From NCBI RefSeq assembly GCF_003426735.1, contig NZ_QVON01000002.1:434001-498000 (forward strand): a stretch of DNA of 64,000 nt, read 5' to 3'. Both the position numbers and the translations under genes were made by a program. The notes beneath the pieces are model-generated. The model searched no databases and had not been told where the DNA came from. It was given only the letters and a program-made list of their open reading frames with translations. Shown piece by piece: positions 53,278 through 62,197 of the stretch. How positions within the stretch are numbered: position 1 is the first letter of the stretch; every line of letters begins with the position of its first letter. The DNA comes from Arenibacter sp. P308M17. Its GTDB lineage: Bacteria; Bacteroidota; Bacteroidia; Flavobacteriales; Flavobacteriaceae.

Positions 53278-54033
53278 ATGTTAACAAAAAGAATAATCCC
53301 CTGTTTGGATATTAAGAACGGTAGAACGGTAAAGGGTATAAACTTTGTAGATCTGCGGGATGCGGGAGATCCTGTGGAACTGGCGGAAATCTATGCCAGA
53401 ACCGGTGCGGACGAGCTTGTTTTTTTAGATATTTCCGCTACGGAGGAAAGAAGGAGAACCTTGGCCGATCTTGTACTGCGCGTTGCCGAAAAAGTCAATA
53501 TTCCCTTTACCGTGGGCGGGGGTATATCTTCGGTGGAAGATGTAGATATTCTACTGCATAACGGGGCGGACAAAGTATCCATAAACTCATCGGCCGTAAA
53601 GAATCCGCAATTGATCAACGAGCTCGTTGCCAAATTTGGTTCCCAATGTATAGTAGTTGCCATAGATGCCAAACAAATGGATGGGGAATGGATGGTTCAC
53701 TTGGTAGGAGGAAAGATACCTACAGCGCTAAACCTCTTTACCTGGGCCAAGGAAGTGGAAGACCGTGGGGCGGGGGAAATCCTATTTACTTCCATGGACC
53801 ACGATGGCACTAAGGACGGATTTGCCAATGAGGCCTTGTCCAAATTATCCACCGAACTGAACATACCTATAATAGCATCGGGCGGCGCCGGAAATATGCA
53901 GCATTTCACAGATACTTTTATTAAAGGCAAGGCGGATGCGGCTTTGGCCGCAAGTGTTTTTCACTTTAAGGAAATTGAAATTAAAGACTTAAAAGAAGAA
54001 TTAAAAAAAAATAATATACCGGTTAGATTATAA
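53278..54033 (+). CDS. hisF: Imidazole glycerol phosphate synthase, cyclase subunit
   Basis: TIM-barrel cyclase that combines PRFAR with ammonia from HisH, giving imidazole glycerol phosphate and [24 protein letters not shown] carries Asp11 (catalytic); [31 protein letters not shown] and [13 protein letters not shown] carry the rest (Asp130 type). 251 residues. Confidence 0.97.
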   Translation: MLTKRIIPCLDIKNGRTVKGINFVDLRDAGDPVELAEIYARTGADELVFLDISATEERRRTLADLVLRVAEKVNIPFTVGGGISSVEDVDILLHNGADKVSINSSAVKNPQLINELVAKFGSQCIVVAIDAKQMDGEWMVHLVGGKIPTALNLFTWAKEVEDRGAGEILFTSMDHDGTKDGFANEALSKLSTELNIPIIASGGAGNMQHFTDTFIKGKADAALAASVFHFKEIEIKDLKEELKKNNIPVRL

Positions 54034-54040
54034 AACCAAT

Positions 54041-54676
54041 ATGGAATCCAATATCATGAATATAGACTTCAAAAAAAATAACGATGGCCTGGTCCCTGCC
54101 ATCGTACAAGATGCAATTACCAAAAATGTACTTATGCTCGGCTATATGAACCAAGAGGCCTACCAGAAAACCATGGAAAGCCGTAAGGTAACCTTCTTTA
54201 GTCGCACTAAAAAAAGATTATGGACCAAAGGAGAGGAAAGTGGAAACTTTTTGAACCTGGTAGATATAAAACTGGATTGCGACAATGATACCCTTCTGCT
54301 CATGGTAGATCCTGTTGGACCAACCTGTCACCAAGGAACCGATACCTGCTGGGGCGAAAAAAACAGTACTTCCTTTGGTTTTTTATCAGCATTGGAAAAT
54401 ATTATTGAAGACAGAAAAAATCAAGCTGAGGGAAAGGTGGCGGCCCCTGAAGGAGCCAAGCCCAGTTATGTATCCTCCCTGTTTAAGAGTGGTATCAATA
54501 AGATTGCTCAAAAAGTAGGCGAAGAGGCCGTAGAGGTCGTCATTGAAGCCAAAGACGAAAACGACCGGCTGTTTAAGGATGAAAGTGCTGATCTTTTGTT
54601 CCATTACCTTATATTGCTGCAGGCCAAGGGCTTTAAATTGCAGGATATCGTTAATGTTTTAAAATTGCGCCATTAG
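54041..54676 (+). CDS. hisIE: Bifunctional phosphoribosyl-AMP cyclohydrolase / phosphoribosyl-ATP pyrophosphohydrolase
   Basis: Fused second and third pathway enzymes, 211 residues. HisI part (about 1-115): GLVPAIVQDAITKNVLMLGYMNQEAY, KRLWTKGEESGNFLNLVDI, and zinc Cys residues in CHQGTDTCW; HisE part (about 125-211): YVSSLFKSGINKIAQKVGEEAVEVVIEAK, DLLFHYLILL. A second in-frame ATG at 54056 is an alternative start. Last gene of the operon; a weak hairpin TTTCATTT-A-AAATGAAA follows at 54687-54703. Confidence 0.96.
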   Translation: MESNIMNIDFKKNNDGLVPAIVQDAITKNVLMLGYMNQEAYQKTMESRKVTFFSRTKKRLWTKGEESGNFLNLVDIKLDCDNDTLLLMVDPVGPTCHQGTDTCWGEKNSTSFGFLSALENIIEDRKNQAEGKVAAPEGAKPSYVSSLFKSGINKIAQKVGEEAVEVVIEAKDENDRLFKDESADLLFHYLILLQAKGFKLQDIVNVLKLRH

Positions 54677-54800
54677 TATTCGGATTTTTCATTTAAAATG
54701 AAATTTGTTTAATTTACAACTTGACTTTTTTTTGTAAATAAAATTGACCTATCTTCAAAAATTCTTAAGATAATTAGTAACATTAACAAGTGTTTAGACT

Positions 54801-56213
54801 ATGAATTCAAATAGGAGAGATTTCCTTCGAAAAACATCCATGGCCGGTATGGGTCTGGCAATGACCCCGGCATGGTCCCATTCAATTACCGGCAACGACC
54901 CGTTTAATGCCCCGGCACCTTTATTTGGCGCTACCTATATGGGCGGATTTTCTGCTCCTAAATTAGAAACGGTCAAATGTGCCTTCATTGGGGTAGGTGC
55001 CAGAGGATCCGGGCATGCCCAACAAATTGCGGCCATTGAAGGAACAGAGGTGGTGGCCATTAGTGATCTGTACCAGGATCTTGCCGAGAGATCGGCGAAG
55101 GTTTGTAAGGAAAACGGTGGCGGTACAAGGCACAATAAAATAAACTTGTATACCGATGGGGAAGACGATTGGAAAAAAATGCTGAAAAAAGAAAAACCGG
55201 ATGCCGTTTTTGTTTGTACCCCATGGAAATTGCACGCCCCTATGGCCATTGAAGCTATGAAAAGCGGGGCCCATGTTTTTGTTGAAGTTCCACTTGCCCT
55301 TACCATTCAGGAGATGTGGGATATAGTGGACACCTCGGAAAAAACCCAAAGGCACTGTATGATGATGGAAAACGTCAACTACGGCAGGGAAGAACTACTC
55401 TACCTAAATATGTGCCGAAAAGGGGTTATTGGGGAACTGCTGCACGGGGAAGCTGCATATATCCATGAATTAAGGGGACAAATGAATGAAGTAGAGCGTG
55501 GCACCGGATCCTGGAGAACCTATCATTATGCAAATCGCGATGGCAATCTTTACCCTACACATGGATTGGGACCCGTTGCCCAATATATGAATTTGGCCAG
55601 GGGAGAGGATAATTTCAAATTTATCAACTCCTTCTCTTCCCCCGGCAAAGGACGTAATCTGTATGCTGCCAAGAATTTTCCGGCAGACCACAAATGGAAC
55701 AAGTTGGACTTTAAAGGAGGGGATATAAATACATCCATCGTTAAAACCAACATGGGCAGGACAATTATGGTACAATGGGACGAAACAAGCCCCAGACCCT
55801 ATACAAGACACAATCTGATTCAGGGAACTAAAGGAACCTTGACCGGCTTCCCTACTAGAATTGCCTTGGAAGACGGGGTAGAAGGTGGTCCCGACAACCA
55901 CCATGAGTGGGCAGAAGGCGAACAGTTGCAAAAGATTTTTGAAAAGTACGAACATCCATTGTATGTACGCCTTGGGGAATTGGCTACCAAAATGGGCGGA
56001 CATGGGGGAATGGACTTTATAATGAGGTATAGGATCATCGAGTGCCTTCGCAACGGCCTACCTTTGGACCAAAATGTATACGAAGGGTGCTATTGGAGTG
56101 CAGTGGGAACTTTGAGCGAGATATCCGTGGCCCAAAACGGTGCACCCCAGGAATTTCCTGATTTTACCAGGGGCAATTGGAAAACCACTGCACCCTTGGA
56201 CATTGTTGGCTAA
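54801..56213 (+). CDS. Gfo/Idh/MocA family protein, GH109-like, Tat-exported
   Basis: NAD-dependent oxidoreductase fold related to the GH109 alpha-N-acetylgalactosaminidases, which cleave by a redox mechanism with bound NAD. The Tat signal is NSNRRDFLRKTSMAGMGLAM, then a Rossmann domain (KCAFIGVGARGSGHAQQI, VVAISDLYQDLAERS), CTPWKLHAPMAIEAMKSGAHVFVEVPLALT, and the characteristic MMMENVNYGREELLYLNMCRKG, ELLHGEAAYIHELRG and NLYPTHGLGPVAQYM blocks. 470 residues. The export signal and YPTHGLGPVAQ block favour GH109 over cytoplasmic sugar dehydrogenases, but substrate is unproven. No transporter or glycan neighbour. Confidence 0.85.
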   Translation: MNSNRRDFLRKTSMAGMGLAMTPAWSHSITGNDPFNAPAPLFGATYMGGFSAPKLETVKCAFIGVGARGSGHAQQIAAIEGTEVVAISDLYQDLAERSAKVCKENGGGTRHNKINLYTDGEDDWKKMLKKEKPDAVFVCTPWKLHAPMAIEAMKSGAHVFVEVPLALTIQEMWDIVDTSEKTQRHCMMMENVNYGREELLYLNMCRKGVIGELLHGEAAYIHELRGQMNEVERGTGSWRTYHYANRDGNLYPTHGLGPVAQYMNLARGEDNFKFINSFSSPGKGRNLYAAKNFPADHKWNKLDFKGGDINTSIVKTNMGRTIMVQWDETSPRPYTRHNLIQGTKGTLTGFPTRIALEDGVEGGPDNHHEWAEGEQLQKIFEKYEHPLYVRLGELATKMGGHGGMDFIMRYRIIECLRNGLPLDQNVYEGCYWSAVGTLSEISVAQNGAPQEFPDFTRGNWKTTAPLDIVG

Positions 56214-56230
56214 AGCAAAAGCACAATAAC

Positions 56231-56292
56231 AAAAAGTCATTGTTTACATGAACCAAATTATAGTTGGTTAAACCGGTAGACAATGACTTTTT
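56231..56292. terminator. Bidirectional terminator between convergent genes
   Basis: AAAAAGTCATTGT (56231-56243) and ACAATGACTTTTT (56280-56292) form a perfect 13-bp stem, with an inner hairpin AACCAA/TTGGTT (56251-56256 and 56264-56269). The T-run of either strand is built into the stem base. It serves the GH109-like gene and the minus-strand gene ending at 56332. Confidence 0.8.
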
Positions 56293-56331
56293 CGTTAATA
56301 TGAAGAAGGCTAAAACATTGGCCCTAAGAAA

Positions 56332-56721
56332 TTAATCCGTAGTGTCCACTCCTACAACCTCCGTCCTACCATCCATATAGCTGATAAGATCTTGGGTAGC
56401 TGTGAATACCTTTTTACTGTAATAACGTCCTCTATCCCAATCCGCAGGGTCTGCAGCCTTTATGGCATCCGCTATAATATCCTGAACCTTTTCCGACAGC
56501 CCTTCACACTGACTCTCCTCCAATAGCTTGGAAAGTTTTTCATAAGACTCCAAAGCTTTTCCTGAATAATATTTCTGATGCTCATAGTTGTTCGCCTTTA
56601 AAGCGCTTTTTGCATGATTGAGGGCATAGGAAGCGGTAGAATAAATCAATTCACAATCGTCCTTTGCCTGGGCCATGGAAAAAACAAACAGTGAAAAGAA
56701 CAACAAATAAATTTTCTTCAT
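56332..56721 (-). CDS. Small secreted helical protein
   Basis: 129 residues, no family known to me. Signal peptide MKKIYLLFFSLFVFSMAQA (cut after Ala19), then a helical body with CELIYSTASYALNHAKSALKANN, YYSGKALESYEKLSKLLEESQC and DPADWDRGRYYSKKVFTATQDLISYMDGR. Two Cys (about 23 and 72) could form a disulphide. TPR-like spacing is suggestive but not clear. A flavobacterial conserved hypothetical by appearance; own terminator shared with the opposite gene. Confidence 0.7.
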   Translation of the reverse strand: MKKIYLLFFSLFVFSMAQAKDDCELIYSTASYALNHAKSALKANNYEHQKYYSGKALESYEKLSKLLEESQCEGLSEKVQDIIADAIKAADPADWDRGRYYSKKVFTATQDLISYMDGRTEVVGVDTTD

Positions 56722-56849
56722 AGGTGCGGGGTTTTAAGATTAGCCCTTAGAAAACGAAACTTTAAACCCTATATTGCCGACCCCTCCCATTTCTATTATT
56801 TTTACATAGGTTTCATACCCCCGGCATTACCAACATATTTTTATAGGTT

Positions 56850-57665
56850 TTACCACCAGACAATAAAAAGTTTTTCCATAGAAATATCTGATAATTTCAT
56901 CCAGATTAATGGCGAATTTTTATTTTCCAAGCCCGAAGAAATCATATCCAATATATCATTATGGCTTACCCAATCCACTCCATTGTGCGGATCCAGGAGC
57001 CATTCTAGCTTGGACGGTAAATAATACCGATGTCCAAAAAAATATCTGGATCTAAATTCTTGGAAAGGAATCCACCTGCCACTTATGCAGTTGGAATTAA
57101 AGGGGGCCAAATCCAAATTAGGCCCCGTAAAGGGAATAAATAATTGCGATTTAAAACATACCTGATGTACCAGTTCGGAAGTCTTTATATTAAAGCGTTC
57201 CAGCACCGATATAGCTTCAGATGTCTTTAAAAGTGGAATTTGATGATTTTTGATCCGCTCCTTCTTGGCATGAAAGGAATCGCGAAGGTTCGGTCCTAGC
57301 AATTGACGCCCAATAGGTTTTGCATTCCCATATATAACGTAAAACTTATAGGTTAACTCAATATGTACATACTTTTGATTGTCAATATCCTGTAATATAA
57401 AATCTATTTCCCCTAAACTCACTTTTTCCTTGGTGATGGGAATGTTATGGGCAATAACTTGGTATTGCCGTGAATGTTGGATCAGCATTAGAAAAATATG
57501 TTCTATTTTATGCCCAAACCTTACTTGGGAAGGTATCGTCCCCATTTCCAAATTATCAAAACTTATTTTTGGAAACACAAATTGCAGAAGTCCGTCCAAC
57601 TCGCCACTCCAAAGGGAAGGAGTGTAAAAAAATGCTTTGTAATATGAAATATTATTATGATCCAA
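56850..57665 (-). CDS. DUF1853 family protein
   Basis: 271 residues of DUF1853, without known function. Signature parts: GELDGLLQFVFPK near the N-terminus, RFGHKIEHIFLMLIQH, and the core GEIDFILQDIDNQKYVHIELTYKFYVIYG, then GPNLRDSFHAKKERIKNHQIPLL. The Asp in GEIDF and the Glu and Lys in HIELTYKF have the spacing of PD-(D/E)xK nuclease active sites, so a nuclease-like fold is possible; that is inference. No signal peptide. Divergent from the VWA gene. Confidence 0.8.
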   Translation of the reverse strand: MDHNNISYYKAFFYTPSLWSGELDGLLQFVFPKISFDNLEMGTIPSQVRFGHKIEHIFLMLIQHSRQYQVIAHNIPITKEKVSLGEIDFILQDIDNQKYVHIELTYKFYVIYGNAKPIGRQLLGPNLRDSFHAKKERIKNHQIPLLKTSEAISVLERFNIKTSELVHQVCFKSQLFIPFTGPNLDLAPFNSNCISGRWIPFQEFRSRYFFGHRYYLPSKLEWLLDPHNGVDWVSHNDILDMISSGLENKNSPLIWMKLSDISMEKLFIVWW

Positions 57666-57742
57666 GCGGTATTGTTATGGGTAAACCGTTAAGTTTTCTT
57701 TAAAATGGAAATGGTCTAGACCAAATTAAGTAATTTTATAGT

Positions 57743-58885
57743 ATGGCAATTAATAAAAGAAAAGGGTTTCGATTTTCCCATTATGAGGCCCCCGAACAAA
57801 CTCCTTTCGAAAAGCTTTTTGATATTTTCAAGGAATTGATTACACATACTTCGGGAGATGTGGATGAGGCCTTGGATTGGTTAAGGGAGTTGGACAAGGA
57901 ATACGAACTGACCAATAGTAATTATACTATAGATGATTTCATAGAGGACCTTAAAGCCAAAGGATTTCTTAAAGAGGAACCCAAGGAAGGTGATGGCGAT
58001 GGTTCCGGAGAACAAAAGGCCGATCTCTCCATAACCGCCAAAATGGAACGGATTATTAGGCAGGCGGCCTTGAATCAAATTTTTGGCAAGATCAAACGCA
58101 GTGGTTCGGGGGACCATAAAACCGGCCTATCGGGCAGGGGGGACGAACATATGGGAGAATTTAGGGAATATAGGTTTGGCGACAGTTTGGAACGGATTTC
58201 CATGACGGAAAGTTTAAAAAATGCCCAGATAAACCATGGGATGGGCAATTTCCATTTAAGCGAAGGGGATCTAGTAGTGGAGGATACCCAATTCAAGGCA
58301 CAGATGAGCACCGTGCTCATGATCGATATCAGCCATAGTATGACCCTCTATGGCGAAGACCGCATTACCCCTGCCAAAAAGGTCGCCATGGCCTTGGCAG
58401 AACTCATTACTACCCGTTATCCCAAGGACACCCTGGAAATTTTGGTTTTTGGCAACGATGCCTGGCCCATTCCAATAAAGGACCTGCCTTATCTAAAAGT
58501 CGGGCCCTATCATACCAATACCGTTGCCGGATTGCAATTAGCCATGGACATGCTCCGCAGAAAGCGAAATACGAACAAACAGATCTTTATGATTACCGAT
58601 GGCAAGCCCAGTTGTATCCGATTGGCCGATGGTACCTATTATAAAAACAGCGTGGGCCTGGATGATTATATTGTGGAAAAATGCTATAATATGGCCAGGC
58701 AGGCAAAAAAACTACATATACCCATAACCACCTTTATGATTGCCAAGGATCCTTATTTAACCCAATTTGTGCGGTATTTTACTGAAGCCAATAAGGGGAA
58801 GGCCTTCTTTACCGGTTTAAAGGGACTGGGTGAAATGATATTTGAGGATTACGAACAAAATAGGAGAAAGAGATTAAAGGGATAA
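57743..58885 (+). CDS. VWA-domain protein, partner of MoxR-type ATPase
   Basis: 380 residues. An N-terminal helical region (EKLFDIFKELITHTSGDVDEALDWLRELD) is followed by a Gly/Asp linker near 80-95 and a VWA domain from about 188. The metal-ion site DxSxS is Asp195-Ser197-Ser199 in MIDISHSM, with Asp286 in MITDGKPS as a further ligand. Cytoplasmic. Such proteins work with MoxR/magnesium-chelatase-type AAA ATPases, and such an ATPase is encoded 94 bases downstream. Target unknown; a role in protein or cofactor remodelling is the usual assumption. Confidence 0.85.
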   Translation: MAINKRKGFRFSHYEAPEQTPFEKLFDIFKELITHTSGDVDEALDWLRELDKEYELTNSNYTIDDFIEDLKAKGFLKEEPKEGDGDGSGEQKADLSITAKMERIIRQAALNQIFGKIKRSGSGDHKTGLSGRGDEHMGEFREYRFGDSLERISMTESLKNAQINHGMGNFHLSEGDLVVEDTQFKAQMSTVLMIDISHSMTLYGEDRITPAKKVAMALAELITTRYPKDTLEILVFGNDAWPIPIKDLPYLKVGPYHTNTVAGLQLAMDMLRRKRNTNKQIFMITDGKPSCIRLADGTYYKNSVGLDDYIVEKCYNMARQAKKLHIPITTFMIAKDPYLTQFVRYFTEANKGKAFFTGLKGLGEMIFEDYEQNRRKRLKG

Positions 58886-58979
58886 ACCACGAAAATCAAT
58901 AATTGCCAAAAGCTCGTAGACACCACACCCTCTCTCGTCTATACTATAAACAGGGAGATATAAATACAAATATTTACAA

Positions 58980-60449
58980 ATGAAATTGAACCATAATGAA
59001 ATTACCAATCTAGGAGAACTTAGAAAGGCAGGTTATAAATCAAAAAAAATAAAGGACGAGCTAAGGGCAAACCTCATCGGGAAAATAAAGTTGGATGAAA
59101 ATACCTTTCCCGGAGTCTGGGGCTACGAAAATTCCGTAGTACCGGAATTGGAAAGGGCTATATTGTCCAGGCATAACATTAATCTATTGGGTCTAAGGGG
59201 CCAAGCCAAAACACGTTTGGCCAGGTTAATGGTAAATTTATTGGACGAATATATTCCAATAGTCGCGGGTTCCGAAATAAATGATGACCCCTTAAACCCG
59301 ATTTCACGTTTTGCTATTGATACTATTGCCGAACACGGGGACTTAACACCCATTTCCTGGCTGCACAGAAGTGAACGGTTTTATGAAAAATTAGCTACCC
59401 CGGATGTTACGGTGGCCGATTTGATTGGCGATGTGGACCCCATCAAAGCCGCCAACCTAAAGTTGTCCTACGCAGATGACAGGGTTATTCATTTTGGAAT
59501 GATCCCACGTGCCAACCGATGTATTTTTGTTATCAATGAATTACCGGACCTACAGGCAAGGATACAGGTCTCCCTTTTTAATATCCTACAGGAGGGCGAC
59601 ATTCAGATCAGGGGCTTTAAACTTCGACTTCCCTTGGATCTGCAGTTTGTATTTACCGCAAACCCTGAAGATTATACCAATAGGGGCAGTATAGTTACCC
59701 CATTAAAGGACAGGATCGGATCCCAGATATTGACGCACTATCCAGAGGACATCGAAACCGCACGTAAAATTACCGAACAGGAATCCAAATTGGACAAACG
59801 CCAAAGCGAGGCCATTTATGTTCCTGATCTGGCCAAAGATCTCTTGGAACAAATAAGTAGGGAAGCCAGAAAAAGTGAATATGTAGATGCCAAAAGTGGT
59901 ATCAGCGCCAGGATGAGCATCACCTCCTTCGAAAATTTAATGAGCACCGCTGAACGAAGGTTGTTGAAGAATGGCCAAGAAAGCACCATGGTCCGGCTGA
60001 GCGATTTTATGGGGGTCATTCCTTCCATAATCGGAAAAATAGAATTGGTCTATGAAGGCGAACAGGAAGGTTCGGGCAGTGTTGCGGAAATATTGATCGA
60101 AGAAGCCGTAAAATCCCTCTTCCTAAATAATTTTCCGAAGATAGATAAATTGGAACGAAAGGATGCCGAAGGCCCTTATGATGAATTGGTAGCCTGGTTC
60201 TTTGACGGGGAAGGTTTTGACCTGTTGGATGATGCCACCGATAAGGAATACAAGGAGAAACTTGATAGTATTGCCCCCCTTCAACAATTAATGGCCAAAT
60301 ACCAAGCTGAGATTAAAAAAGAAAATACCTATTTCCTAAAGGAATTGCTGCTGTGGGGACTTGTTGCCCATAATAAATTAAGTAAGCAGCGGTATACTTT
60401 AGGGTATCAGATAAAAGATGTTTACGGCAGTTTTATACGGGGATTGTAA
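58980..60449 (+). CDS. MoxR / magnesium-chelatase-type AAA ATPase
   Basis: 489 residues. AAA core: Walker A Gly71-x-x-Gly74-x-x-Lys77-Thr78 (LLGLRGQAKTRLARL), sensor 1 in QFVFTANPEDYTNRGS, a region LKDRIGSQILTHYPE after it, and helical lid. The Walker B position reads CIFVINELPDL, so Asn186 stands where Asp is expected, with Glu187 kept. The insertion IQVSLFNILQEGDIQIRGFKLRLPLDLQ corresponds to helix-2-type insert of chelatases. Forms a pair with the VWA protein upstream; related to BchI-like 'magnesium chelatase' entries but no chlorophyll genes exist here. Confidence 0.87.
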   Translation: MKLNHNEITNLGELRKAGYKSKKIKDELRANLIGKIKLDENTFPGVWGYENSVVPELERAILSRHNINLLGLRGQAKTRLARLMVNLLDEYIPIVAGSEINDDPLNPISRFAIDTIAEHGDLTPISWLHRSERFYEKLATPDVTVADLIGDVDPIKAANLKLSYADDRVIHFGMIPRANRCIFVINELPDLQARIQVSLFNILQEGDIQIRGFKLRLPLDLQFVFTANPEDYTNRGSIVTPLKDRIGSQILTHYPEDIETARKITEQESKLDKRQSEAIYVPDLAKDLLEQISREARKSEYVDAKSGISARMSITSFENLMSTAERRLLKNGQESTMVRLSDFMGVIPSIIGKIELVYEGEQEGSGSVAEILIEEAVKSLFLNNFPKIDKLERKDAEGPYDELVAWFFDGEGFDLLDDATDKEYKEKLDSIAPLQQLMAKYQAEIKKENTYFLKELLLWGLVAHNKLSKQRYTLGYQIKDVYGSFIRGL

Positions 60450-60463
60450 AAGGCAACTTTATA

Positions 60464-60946
60464 TTACTCCCAGGCATCGATATGATTATTTAAGTAGTCA
60501 AAATCATATTTGCCCACCCTCTGCCTTCTAATTATAAACGACCAAACGGTAAGTAGCACCAAAAGGGCCTGTAAGGTAATAATTAAGATGCCCATGGGAA
60601 CAAAAGTGCTTGGAATAACATGGTCCTGAAATTCGTTTTGGGAACCAAGCATTAAAAAGGACCCATAAATACTATATCCATAGAACAAAACCATTCCGTA
60701 CAGGACATACTCAATATTTTTCATGATCATATCTGGATATTCCTTTTCGGTAATCTTAAACCAAAGTACATATAAATAAAGAAAGTGAATTATTGTCAAA
60801 AAAGGGAAAATATAACTCTCTAACCTGTTAAAAACAAAGGTATTTCCATACATACTGTAAAAACCAAGGATTATTAAGGCTACCAGTGCAACTATGGTCA
60901 GAATAATATTAATTTGGGGAGCGGTTCGTTTAACGGAATTTTCCAT
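60464..60946 (-). CDS. Uncharacterised four-segment membrane protein
   Basis: 160 residues from the ATG at 60946 (an upstream TTG adds two residues). Four hydrophobic stretches: about 13-29, 42-64, 82-104 and 115-138, separated by short loops including KITEKEYPDMIMKN; C-terminal soluble tail RRQRVGKYDFDYLNNHIDAWE. No recognisable family. Convergent with the AAA ATPase gene with a 14-base gap. Confidence 0.65.
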   Translation of the reverse strand: MENSVKRTAPQINIILTIVALVALIILGFYSMYGNTFVFNRLESYIFPFLTIIHFLYLYVLWFKITEKEYPDMIMKNIEYVLYGMVLFYGYSIYGSFLMLGSQNEFQDHVIPSTFVPMGILIITLQALLVLLTVWSFIIRRQRVGKYDFDYLNNHIDAWE

Positions 60947-60952
60947 AATCAA

Positions 60953-61184
60953 GGGTTAAGAATTTTGATAATTTTCAACATAATTACAATTTAATTCTTT
61001 GTCATTATGAAAAATTTCGTTGAATATATAGAAATTTAAGGTGGAAAAAAGAGGGTTCGGACGAAGTGCCGAAAAGTACGATGAATTTCAGGCCACAAAC
61101 TTGAAGATCCAAACAAAAATCCTGCCTTCACAACCCTCTTTAAAAAGGGTCTGTACGAATTTAATTTCGCAATAGATAAGCCAA
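60953..61184. other. Structured gap before truA
   Basis: No gene. AAAGAGGGTT (61048-61057) and AACCCTCTTT (61132-61141) are perfect inverted copies enclosing a smaller hairpin TTCGG (61056-61060) with CCGAA (61069-61073). This could be a structured 5' leader of truA or a small inverted-repeat element; there is no T-run after the right arm. Confidence 0.35.
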
Positions 61185-61988
61185 ATGCAAACAGCTCGTT
61201 TTTATTATTTGATCCATGTTCAATTTTTGGGTTTCCGTTATAGTGGCTGGCAAAAGCAACCCGATCAAAAAACGGTGGAAGGTATGCTGGTCAAGACCCT
61301 AAAATTTGTTCTGCCCAATTCCAAATTCAAGATTCTGGGAGCCGGACGAACAGATGCCAAGGTATCTGCACTGAATACGGCATTCGAATTATTTTTGGAT
61401 AAGGAACCCTTGGAAGACCTTCAGGAATTTATGCATTATTTTAATGTGAACCTACCGCCGGATATTCGTATCATAAGCATAGAAGAAGTAAATGAAAAGT
61501 TTAATGTCATCCAAGAAAGCAAGTTAAAGGAATATGTATACCTGTTTTCGTTCGGACAAAAAAACCACCCCTTTTGCGCACCTTTTTTGGCCAACATCCT
61601 GGACGAACTGGATGTGGATGCCATGTCGGATTGCGCCCGATATTTTATTGGTACCCACGATTTTTCCTCCTATACCGCCCGACTCCAGCCCAATACAAAA
61701 GTACTAAGGACTATAGCGACCTGTGAAATAAAACGAAACGAAATTTTAACGGCCAATTTTTTTCCGGAACTGAGTTATGCCCTGCATATTAGCGGGGAAG
61801 GGTTTATGAGATATCAGATCAGGATGATTATGGGGGCGCTGATCCAACTGGGCAAGGGAGAACTTACGGCAATGGATATTAAAGAGTCCTTAAAAAAGGA
61901 TAACAATAGGGTATTGACTTATGTGGCTCCCGGCTCCGGCCTATTACTGAATCATCTACAGTTCCAGAAATTGGGCAATAAGCGGTAG
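61185..61988 (+). CDS. truA: tRNA pseudouridine synthase TruA
   Basis: Makes pseudouridine at positions 38-40 of the tRNA anticodon arm; 267 residues. Catalytic Asp57 in LGAGRTDAKVSALNTA; HDFSSYTARLQPNTKVLRTI, and GEGFMRYQIRMIMGALIQLGKGE near the C-terminus are the other family blocks. The start ATG and length fit. No clear promoter box near it; the upstream leader has inverted repeats. Confidence 0.93.
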   Translation: MQTARFYYLIHVQFLGFRYSGWQKQPDQKTVEGMLVKTLKFVLPNSKFKILGAGRTDAKVSALNTAFELFLDKEPLEDLQEFMHYFNVNLPPDIRIISIEEVNEKFNVIQESKLKEYVYLFSFGQKNHPFCAPFLANILDELDVDAMSDCARYFIGTHDFSSYTARLQPNTKVLRTIATCEIKRNEILTANFFPELSYALHISGEGFMRYQIRMIMGALIQLGKGELTAMDIKESLKKDNNRVLTYVAPGSGLLLNHLQFQKLGNKR

Positions 61989-62197
61989 GTAAAAATTAAT
62001 AAAACGGATTATACTGCTTATTACCTCTTCCTACTTTGGACAACCATCTGGAGCCATGAAATTATAGGCCTGCAAAACCTTTAACCGGATTATAAATTGA
62101 TTTATTTTATACAATTTACGACAAGGACGCTCTGGAATGTATAAATTAGTGCAGAGAACATAAATATAGACCAGAAGATACATCAATATCACTACCT

